A stretch of 57,821 nucleotides of DNA, taken from assembly GCA_027023405.1 (NCBI GenBank), contig JALVVN010000041.1, positions 8,483-66,303 on the forward strand. Reading direction: 5' to 3'. The notes under the pieces were generated by a model, which searched no databases, was not told the origin of the DNA, and was given only the letters and a program-made list of their open reading frames with translations. This document shows, piece by piece, positions 51,814-57,821 of the stretch; position 1 is the first letter of the stretch; each line of letters opens with the position of its first letter. This DNA comes from Campylobacterales bacterium. GTDB lineage: Bacteria > Campylobacterota > Campylobacteria > Campylobacterales > QNZT01. The position numbers and the translations under genes are program-made.

Positions 51814-52828
51814 AGGCTTTGCCGTCGATCTTACCGCACAACTCTGTAGCATATTTTCGGCGCAGATGTGAATTTTTAGTCGGATTTTCAAGCGCCTCTT
51901 CCACCAAAACACACATTTGAGTATAACTATCAGCATTTTCTAACATCTGACGATATTTATCCTTCTGCTGATCAATGCGTCGCTTGAGTTTCCACGGCAT
52001 CAGATAGTAGGAGAGTCGCAACTTATAAAAGCGATTGGAGATCACCGGTTTGTCGAGTGAGGCGAACTCAAACATTGCCGAACTCTCATCACTAATCATT
52101 ACATCACTAATTGCAAAGAGCGGTATCAAGTCATACGCTTCTATCCCCAAAACCGTACAATTTTCAAATTGACTCCAATATTCAAGTCTCTTTCGTTGTG
52201 CTCGATATCGTTCGATCGCATAACTAAAATAGTGAGGCTTGACCAAAATGTTATAACACGCAAAATCTTTGGGAAAATCACGATGCATCTTCTCAATCGA
52301 AGAAGGGAAAAAGGTCGGAGCATAGAGAATCGTCTTTTTGGCAGGATCCAAATTGTAGGCTTGGTAGAGCGATGCTTTATCGGCTTGACGGTTTACAATG
52401 GGATCAAACTTGCTATATCCCACTTGATGCAACTTCTCTTTGTGAGCCGGATAGAGTGAAGCAATTCGTTCATATTTGTAGCGACTCTCCACAAGATAGA
52501 GATCGATATACTCTACGACAGGGTAGAAACTGTTAGATTTAGTACCGATCCCGTGCTCTAAAAAGATCGTTTTACCGTGAAGCTCCGGTGCTCGCGCAAA
52601 TGGATTTGCAAAGAGAAAAAAAGCACTCTCTATCTCAAACAAATGCGACTCACCCACTAGATAGGGAAGTTCATGGGTGGAGGCGATTCTCTGCGGTAAA
52701 TCACACCCATTTTTATCAGATATAACAAAACAGACCTCATAGCCTCTTGCTTTGAGTACCTCATAGATAGGTAAAAAGTGGGGGTAGTAGTAAGCATGTT
52801 CAATATAGAATACGGCGAAATATTTCAA
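51755..52828 (-). CDS. second CDP-glycerol glycerophosphotransferase-like protein
   Basis: This 357 aa protein shares layout with the 48230-49261 product: N-terminal half with FYIEHAYYYPHFLPIYEVL, the acceptor motif IFLEHGIGTKSNSF with a central His, GYSKFDPIV, ILYAPTFFPS, LVKPHYFS with the second His, and ISDESSAMFEFASLDKPVIS. It has GIGTKS where the first has GMAGEKK, so the two probably act on different acceptors (primase and polymerase, or different sugars). The start ATG at 52828 overlaps the EptA-like gene stop by 4 nt (ATGA), so it is coupled to it. Confidence 0.83.
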   Translation of the reverse strand: MKYFAVFYIEHAYYYPHFLPIYEVLKARGYEVCFVISDKNGCDLPQRIASTHELPYLVGESHLFEIESAFFLFANPFARAPELHGKTIFLEHGIGTKSNSFYPVVEYIDLYLVESRYKYERIASLYPAHKEKLHQVGYSKFDPIVNRQADKASLYQAYNLDPAKKTILYAPTFFPSSIEKMHRDFPKDFACYNILVKPHYFSYAIERYRAQRKRLEYWSQFENCTVLGIEAYDLIPLFAISDVMISDESSAMFEFASLDKPVISNRFYKLRLSYYLMPWKLKRRIDQQKDKYRQMLENADSYTQMCVLVEEALENPTKNSHLRRKYATELCGKIDGKASTRIVDLMERVASHPDRAG

Positions 52829-54444
52829 AATGCTCTCTTCAAAATCTGTGTTATCGTACCATTTCTCTCCAAAGCAATTCCATACCCGCTAAACTCCTCC
52901 AAATCCGCATTGAGGATAGTGATATTACGATCGTCATTAAAATGGAGAGCTTCATCATATCCAAGCGCCCTTAATATCACACTCCCCATATCAAAATGGC
53001 ATTTGATATCGTGGATATGCTGCATCATCTCGCGCTGATGATTAAGGTGCAGATAACTCACAAACGGAACATGATACACTTCCGGCTCAAACTGACCATG
53101 CCCTCGCTTACCTCGCTCACCCAATAACTCACCGTGATCAGAGGCATAGAGAAAGATAAACTCCCCTTTCACCTCTTTTTTAAGCATTTGAATCAAATGA
53201 TAGAGCACACTATCACTCAATAAGACACTATTATCATAATCGCTGTTGGTCTTCGCAAAACTTTTTGGATAATCAGCATCATAGGGCTCATGTGATCCTC
53301 TCATCTGCAATACAACCAATGATTTGGGATGAAGCAGTTGTCGTTTTTGCACCATCTTTAGCAAATCATCATCATAACCGCCTGGCTGAATCTCTTTTGA
53401 AAAATCATCACGCGCATAATACTCATCAATATATTTGAGTCCCAAAAAATCTCTAATAATTTTCAGCTGATCTCGCGTCTGTGCCGAGATAAATGCCGTA
53501 TGATAACCTGCCTCTTTTGCCAACCCAAAGAGATTGATCTTTTGTGAAAAGATCTGTGGCATAGGATTGGGTGTATTGGTATGATTGATCAAAGTCGAAA
53601 CACTCACTTTCGTTATGGTACCGGCAGAGAGGATTGTATTGGCAAAAAAGTTGGGATCCTTTTGTAGCGTTTGTAGATTAGGCGTGAGAGGATTATCTGC
53701 AAGTGAAAACTTATCTGCCCGTAAACTCTCACCGATGACCAAAACAATTGTCGCATTCGTATCATGAACCAATTTAGGCACTTCTCTTACATCCTGCGTC
53801 TGATCTGCATGTAATATCTGCTTAGGCATCACCCCCCATAGATAGTAATTTAGCACTACAAAAAAGTTACGGCTACTGTGGCGATGATACACAGGATAGA
53901 GCAATTTACTCTCACTGTTGAGAACAGCGTGATGATGATCTTTGAGTTTCATATGCAACACATAGTTGATCTGTAAGATTAAAAAGAGAAAAAAACCACC
54001 CATCACCAGATACCATTTTGGATAATGAAAAAGTTTTGGAGCAAAGATTTTCTCGATACTCCAAAGCGCTACTCCTCCACCCAAAACGATCAATAACGGC
54101 ACAACCATCATCGCTTTCATGCTCTTCATCGCATCCAAAATTTCACCACCGTTACCCCCAATGAGACCAAACTCCATCGCGGTGATATTTTTACCAAAGT
54201 AGCTAAAGTGAATATACTCAAAGAGGCTTGCTAAAAGTATCAATGACAAAAAGAGAAAACGCCATCGCTGTTTGGGAATAAAGGAGATAAGAAGTGCAAT
54301 CGGTGCTAGCTTGTAACAGAATTCTTTAAAGGTCAAATTGAAGATAAAATAGTGATTACTCAAAGCATAACTCTTGTCCATCACCATCAAAATGCCTGCA
54401 ACCAAAAGTGCATAGATCAAATTGGGTAGCACTCTTTTTAACAA
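52825..54444 (-). CDS. EptA-like phosphoethanolamine/sulfatase-fold transferase
   Basis: This 539 aa inner-membrane enzyme has about five N-terminal TM helices (to about 160) and a periplasmic alkaline-phosphatase-superfamily domain. The metal/nucleophile segments are IGESLRADKFSL (Glu/Asp), the nucleophile region SAGTITKVSVSTLIN (Thr as in EptA), and the C-terminal metal site YASDHGELLGERG with HGQFEPEVYHVPF. It should transfer a phosphoalcohol head group (phosphoethanolamine or, in this context, perhaps glycerol phosphate) to lipid A, core or a surface glycan. TTG 54444 follows AGGAGAG and overlaps hldE by 7 nt. Confidence 0.85.
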   Translation of the reverse strand: MLKRVLPNLIYALLVAGILMVMDKSYALSNHYFIFNLTFKEFCYKLAPIALLISFIPKQRWRFLFLSLILLASLFEYIHFSYFGKNITAMEFGLIGGNGGEILDAMKSMKAMMVVPLLIVLGGGVALWSIEKIFAPKLFHYPKWYLVMGGFFLFLILQINYVLHMKLKDHHHAVLNSESKLLYPVYHRHSSRNFFVVLNYYLWGVMPKQILHADQTQDVREVPKLVHDTNATIVLVIGESLRADKFSLADNPLTPNLQTLQKDPNFFANTILSAGTITKVSVSTLINHTNTPNPMPQIFSQKINLFGLAKEAGYHTAFISAQTRDQLKIIRDFLGLKYIDEYYARDDFSKEIQPGGYDDDLLKMVQKRQLLHPKSLVVLQMRGSHEPYDADYPKSFAKTNSDYDNSVLLSDSVLYHLIQMLKKEVKGEFIFLYASDHGELLGERGKRGHGQFEPEVYHVPFVSYLHLNHQREMMQHIHDIKCHFDMGSVILRALGYDEALHFNDDRNITILNADLEEFSGYGIALERNGTITQILKRAF

Positions 54445-55856
54445 AGACGCTCTCTCCTTATTTTTTCTATCATACCCGTCGTACTCTTCCCCTCGACAAA
54501 ATCTATCAACCGCGTCTCTTTGGCGACATCACTTCCCACAATCTCTTTCCCCTCATAGTCGGCTCCTTTGACCAAGATATCGGGTTTAATAGCGGATATC
54601 AATGCATAGGGAGTATCCTCATCAAAGAGCACTACAAAATCGACCGCTTCCAACCCTGCCAAAACCGCCATGCGATCCTCTTGGGTGTTAATAGGTCGGC
54701 TCTCCCCCTTGAGACGCTTGACGGATGCGTCACTATTGATTCCAACGATCAAGATATCACCGAGTCGTTTCGCTTCAGCGAGATAGCGTACATGTCCCGC
54801 ATGTAATATATCAAAACATCCATTCGTAAATACGATTTTATCATTACGGTTCTTGAGTATCTCGATAAGCTCCTCTCTACTCATGAGTTTACTCTCTTCA
54901 GTTTTGCCGTAGATCGCTCTCTCATAGGCTAAAATCTCCTCCTTGGTCGCTGTCGCTGCTCCCACTTTACCGACTACAACGGCAGCAGCAGCATTGGCAA
55001 ACTTTGCCGCATCAAAAAGTGATTCACCCTTTGCCAAGCTATATCCCAATGCTGCCAACACGGTATCTCCTGCACCGGTAACATCATAGACCTCTCTGGC
55101 AACAGTCGGTATCTTTTGCATTGTTCCCTCTTCGAAGATCGCCATCCCCTCCTCAGAGAGCGTCACGATCAATGACTCCAGCCCAAGCTCACCAATCAAC
55201 TTCTCTCCCACTTGCCTAAGCGCCGAATCATCCGATATCTCGATACCGCTTGCTAAGATCGCCTCCTTTTTATTGGGCGTGAGTAGTGTCGCACCTCGAT
55301 ATTTACCAAAATCAGCCCCCTTAGGATCGATCAAGATCGGCTTTTGACGACTCTTAGAAATCTTGATGATCTCTTGTGTCAAATACTCTGTTAACACACC
55401 CTTATTGTAGTCCGAGAGCACCACAAGATCATACCCCGCTACGACCGCATTGACACGATCGATGATTTGCTGTTGCGCCTCCTCATCGATCGGTCGCTTC
55501 TCCTCCCGATCAATTCTCACAATCTGCTGATGCTGTGCCATAATACGACTCTTTTTGGTAGTGGGGCGATGCGAAGAGCGTATCAAAACTTCCTGCTTAA
55601 TCCCTCTCTCTTGCAACCTCTGTTTGATAAACTCTCCCGCTTGATCACTACCGATCACAGAACAGACCCCCACTTCCGATCCAAGTGAGAGAAGATTGTT
55701 GATCACATTCCCCGCACCGCCTAGAAGATTCTCCTCCTTGGCGACCTCCACCACCTGCACCGGTGCTTCGGGAGAGATACGCTCACTCTTACCCCAAATG
55801 TAGTGATCCACCATTAGATCACCAATCACTAAAATATGTGGTATCCCCTCTCTCAA
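54438..55856 (-). CDS. hldE: bifunctional heptose kinase/adenylyltransferase HldE
   Basis: HldE makes ADP-D-glycero-beta-D-manno-heptose precursors for LPS inner core. The 472 aa protein has both domains: a PfkB/ribokinase-type kinase (GDLMVDHYIWGKSERISPEAPVQVVEV, NLLGGAGNVINNLL, and DVTGAGDTVLAAL with the catalytic Asp) and a C-terminal nucleotidyltransferase (FTNGCFDILHAGHVRYLAEAKRLGD, GINSDASVKRLKGESRPI, VKGADYEGKEIVGSD). The start is TTG 55856, overlapping the upstream CopD-like stop (TTGA). Both domains look intact. It indicates a heptose-containing LPS core in this organism. Confidence 0.96.
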   Translation of the reverse strand: MREGIPHILVIGDLMVDHYIWGKSERISPEAPVQVVEVAKEENLLGGAGNVINNLLSLGSEVGVCSVIGSDQAGEFIKQRLQERGIKQEVLIRSSHRPTTKKSRIMAQHQQIVRIDREEKRPIDEEAQQQIIDRVNAVVAGYDLVVLSDYNKGVLTEYLTQEIIKISKSRQKPILIDPKGADFGKYRGATLLTPNKKEAILASGIEISDDSALRQVGEKLIGELGLESLIVTLSEEGMAIFEEGTMQKIPTVAREVYDVTGAGDTVLAALGYSLAKGESLFDAAKFANAAAAVVVGKVGAATATKEEILAYERAIYGKTEESKLMSREELIEILKNRNDKIVFTNGCFDILHAGHVRYLAEAKRLGDILIVGINSDASVKRLKGESRPINTQEDRMAVLAGLEAVDFVVLFDEDTPYALISAIKPDILVKGADYEGKEIVGSDVAKETRLIDFVEGKSTTGMIEKIRRERLC

Positions 55857-56299
55857 AGTAGATTCCTAATATTGAGCGCAAGATAGAGGATCACAAAGTT
55901 GAGTATAAAGATCAGCATCGAAGTCGATCGTGCCAAGATCTTCTCTTTGGTTGTCTTTTCTCGACCGTTTGCCTTCAGAGAGACCTTCATGTGGATAATC
56001 GTTGCTATTGAGATGATAAAGACCAAAATAATTTTCACATGCATCCAGTAGCCTAACTCATGCGAAAATTTATTGGGCATGTCGTGAAAACCGTTGACAT
56101 AGTACATATAGCTACCGGTAATCAGCAACACTGCCAGTACCACAGACTCAAAATAGCCGTACACCGGTCCGATATGATAGTAGATCACCCGCTGTGCCTC
56201 TTTATCGCGAATCGTAATTCCAAAGATAAAGAGCAGTACCGCACCACCGATCCATGTCGCCGCTGAAACCAGATGAAGATAGAGAACAAATTGGTACAT
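55853..56299 (-). CDS. four-helix membrane protein, CopD-like
   Basis: This 148 aa polytopic protein has His in the first helix next to a W-I-G-G motif (LHLVSAATWIGGAVLLF), further conserved-type His residues (YYHIGPVYGYFES, YWMHVKIILV, ATIIHMKVSL) and four TM helices. It belongs to the same group as the gene at 19327-19815. The histidines at helix ends suggest haem or copper binding. It is translationally coupled to hldE (TTGA overlap). Confidence 0.7.
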   Translation of the reverse strand: MYQFVLYLHLVSAATWIGGAVLLFIFGITIRDKEAQRVIYYHIGPVYGYFESVVLAVLLITGSYMYYVNGFHDMPNKFSHELGYWMHVKIILVFIISIATIIHMKVSLKANGREKTTKEKILARSTSMLIFILNFVILYLALNIRNLL

Positions 56300-56302
56300 C
56301 GA

Positions 56303-56605
56303 TCAGTTTTCCACTTCATAGAGCTCTTTGAAGAGAAAAGCTTCAATCACATCATCGATTTCCCGTTGCATCGGTGCTTCAAGTACTGGAATCGACTGCT
56401 CTTTGAAAGGCCACACATACTCTAACTTACTGGTCACAATGACACAATCAAAAAAGATATCAATCTCCTGCCAATCGTCAAAAAGATCAACCTTTTTTAC
56501 TTTTCCCTCTTGCAGATCAAACAGACCCCACTTTTTTGCCTCTTCTATCTTACAAAGCTTCGCCTGCTCCAAATCCTCACTATCTAACGGCATCAAAATC
56601 AGCAC
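56303..56605 (-). CDS. conserved-type small acidic protein, unknown function
   Basis: This 100 aa acidic soluble protein has no signal, TM or metal-cluster motif. Strand-helix alternation (MLILMPLDSEDLEQAKLCKIEEAKKWGLFDLQEGKVKKVDLFDDW...DIFFDCVIVTSKLEYVWPF) loosely recalls the NifX/NafY-like dinitrogenase-cofactor fold, but I would not assign it. It sits three nt upstream of the CopD-like gene and shares its operon. Confidence 0.65.
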   Translation of the reverse strand: MLILMPLDSEDLEQAKLCKIEEAKKWGLFDLQEGKVKKVDLFDDWQEIDIFFDCVIVTSKLEYVWPFKEQSIPVLEAPMQREIDDVIEAFLFKELYEVEN

Positions 56606-56616
56606 AACTCCCTCCT

Positions 56617-57039
56617 CTATGATACATAATGCATAACCTGCGATAAAAAGATGATAATAATCACCAAAAAAAACGGAAACTTATGGCTCTTGAAAACCAA
56701 CGGCTGAATCTTGAAAAAGACTTGAAGCACACCGCGCAGACCGAGCCATCCACCCAAAAAGGCTTTGAGTAACAAAACCTTTTGAAAGGCACTCAATCCA
56801 TCCTCGCCGATCTCCCCGAACACTTGCGTAAAGAGATAAATCCCACTCGCGACTGCGACGATCAGAGCCTTAGGCACTATCTTGCGCACATGCTCCATAA
56901 TCGCTTCACGACACTTTATACTCTCATCTTTATCTAAACTTCGCCCCATTTTCGCCATAAAAAGATTGTCGGTAAACAAAAATCCGCCGTAGATCATCAC
57001 GGCAAAGATATGAATCAAATGTACAATGAGATAGGTCAT
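56617..57039 (-). CDS. four-helix membrane protein, CopD/DUF-like
   Basis: This 140 aa membrane protein starts LIVHLIHIFAVMIYGGFLFTD, with two His and a Y-G-G in place of W-x-G-G, followed by three more TM helices and a late His (SQVMHYVS). It resembles the other two CopD-like proteins in topology though not closely in sequence. The ATG overlaps the hemerythrin stop, so it is coupled to it. A haem/metal role is inferred only from the His pattern and the di-iron protein next door. Confidence 0.68.
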   Translation of the reverse strand: MTYLIVHLIHIFAVMIYGGFLFTDNLFMAKMGRSLDKDESIKCREAIMEHVRKIVPKALIVAVASGIYLFTQVFGEIGEDGLSAFQKVLLLKAFLGGWLGLRGVLQVFFKIQPLVFKSHKFPFFLVIIIIFLSQVMHYVS

Positions 57040-57440
57040 TCACGCTCCTGTGTTTGAACTAATGATGCCATCGGAATATCCATTGAGCTAATATGCTGAG
57101 AAAGCCACGGCGTAAACTCATAGATCAGATAATCCTCCAAATCAAAGCGATCGTGAAATTGATGCCACTGCATCAAACGGTAGCGTGCATCACTGATCAC
57201 TTTATAGTGCTCCCCTTTGTGTAACTCCGCCATCATATAGCCGGTAAGACCCTGCATCAAATCCTCTTCGTATGAAAAATGGCTATCCATATGCGCAATA
57301 AAGGCTTCAAACGCTTCACCGATCTGCGTATCGCTCCCCGATTTGAGCTCTTCTAAGAGATTCCGCAAGCGTTCCACCTCTTCTTGATGAATCCTATCAA
57401 TCTCTGCTTCACCCGTCAGCGGTAGTTTTACATCACTCAC
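57036..57440 (-). CDS. bacteriohemerythrin-like di-iron protein
   Basis: This 134 aa four-helix protein has the hemerythrin ligand series in order: RIHQEEV (His), [11 protein letters not shown] (two His and a Glu), LHKGEHYKV (two His) and [10 protein letters not shown] (His and Asp). Such proteins bind O2 or sense redox state. The N-terminus lacks the usual hemerythrin Trp. Its start is GTG 57440, overlapping the kdsA stop (GTGA). Confidence 0.85.
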   Translation of the reverse strand: MSDVKLPLTGEAEIDRIHQEEVERLRNLLEELKSGSDTQIGEAFEAFIAHMDSHFSYEEDLMQGLTGYMMAELHKGEHYKVISDARYRLMQWHQFHDRFDLEDYLIYEFTPWLSQHISSMDIPMASLVQTQERE

Positions 57441-57821
57441 GATGAAAATCCCAGCGTATCTTGAATCTTTATAATATCTTCCACCACACGATCAAGTGTT
57501 TGCAGATCAAGCATATTCGCTCCATCGCTCAACGCCTGCGACGGATCAAAATGGGTCTCAAAAAAGAAACCGTCCACACCGACCGCCGCCGCTGCTCTAG
57601 CTAAAGGCGCGACAAATTCACGATTTCCGCTACTCTTGCCACCCGCACCACCGGGAAGCTGTACCGCATGGGTCGCATCAAAGATCACCGGTGCAAAGCC
57701 ACGCATAATTGCCAATGAGCGCATATCTACAACCAAGTTCCCATAACCAAAACTGCTCCCCCGCTCTGTCAGCCACACACCGTTTTGACGACTCTGCTCA
57801 TAAGATGCTTCATCAATACCA
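57437..57821 (-). CDS. kdsA: 3-deoxy-D-manno-octulosonate 8-phosphate synthase, 3' part
   Basis: The gene continues past the right edge; about 127 C-terminal residues are visible. KdsA condenses PEP and arabinose 5-phosphate to KDO-8-phosphate for LPS. The segments [50 protein letters not shown], and [20 protein letters not shown] are diagnostic; the His, Glu and Asp are the metal ligands in metal-dependent KdsA enzymes, but the deciding N-terminal Cys lies outside. With hldE nearby it marks an LPS core region. The truncation is only the window edge. Confidence 0.95.
   Translation of the reverse strand, partial: GIDEASYEQSRQNGVWLTERGSSFGYGNLVVDMRSLAIMRGFAPVIFDATHAVQLPGGAGGKSSGNREFVAPLARAAAAVGVDGFFFETHFDPSQALSDGANMLDLQTLDRVVEDIIKIQDTLGFSS

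Noticed and set aside
1-57821. CRISPR arrays, tRNA/rRNA genes, transposases
   Set aside because: I found no regularly spaced direct repeats, no tRNA or rRNA signatures and no transposase or integrase motifs. Only RNase P RNA is a clear RNA gene.
57437-57821. kdsA as a truncated gene
   Set aside because: The frame is open to the last base and reads into the expected KdsA sequence, so the truncation is the window edge.

Overview
The window is a gene-dense piece of a bacterial chromosome. It most likely comes from Campylobacterota (the former Epsilonproteobacteria), and from a free-living Sulfurovum/Sulfurimonas/Nitratiruptor-like organism rather than a host-adapted Campylobacter. The evidence is gene order and family type: folK-flhF-flhG-(103 aa membrane protein)-fliA-fliM-fliY, flgB-flgC-fliE-ftsI behind a sigma-54 promoter, a lone trpB in an rpiB-apt-trpB-dedA-pepA-ychF string, an aminofutalosine deaminase of the Nitratiruptor type, and frequent TTG/GTG starts with 1-8 nt gene overlaps. 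The genus is an inference; no 16S rRNA is present.

Layout. 1-330: a long palindromic repeat upstream of metE. 330-3000: metE, a terminator and the RNase P RNA gene. 3055-8870: one compact + strand operon (rpiB, membrane coiled-coil protein, a 28-codon micro-ORF, apt, trpB, dedA, pepA, ychF). 8913-15050: a lipoprotein on the - strand, then an exopolysaccharide-export group (multi-SLBB Wza-like protein, Wzz-like protein, outer-membrane beta-barrel candidate) led by an AT-rich intergenic region. 15039-22355: a tightly coupled - strand operon alaS > CopD-like > maf > bioF-like > orphan ABC ATPase > PBP1A. 22416-27858: Uma2 nuclease, thioredoxin-like protein, murG and ftsW, a lipoprotein remnant and a DUF4105 protein. 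27911-31045: flgB-flgC-fliE and ftsI. 31029-33062: a subtilase lipoprotein.

33063-34898 is the one clearly accessory patch. It is AT-rich, with an orphan 107 aa ORF, an RHH/RelE-type toxin-antitoxin pair, a decayed second antitoxin gene with frameshifts, and a second copy of the arm of the palindromic repeat seen at the left edge. 34899-46785 returns to core genes: aminofutalosine deaminase, aroQ, Xaa-Pro peptidase, folK, the flhF-fliY flagellar regulation/switch cluster, mnmA and a HerA-like ATPase. 46802-48146 holds a small protein, a DJ-1 family protein and efp.

48230-57821 is an envelope region. It has two CDP-glycerol glycerophosphotransferase-like proteins, a TagD-like glycerol-3-phosphate cytidylyltransferase, an O-antigen-ligase-like protein, an EptA-like phosphoethanolamine/alkaline-phosphatase-fold transferase, hldE and the 3' part of kdsA. 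The simplest reading is that CDP-glycerol made by the TagD-like enzyme is used to put glycerol phosphate on lipopolysaccharide or another surface glycan, a teichoic-acid-like chemistry in a Gram-negative envelope. Two further small CopD-like membrane proteins, a 100 aa protein and a hemerythrin lie between hldE and kdsA. The most interesting points are the glycerol-phosphate module, the palindromic repeat family, the micro-ORF, the decayed antitoxin and the recurring pattern of -10 boxes only 6-7 nt from a start codon.
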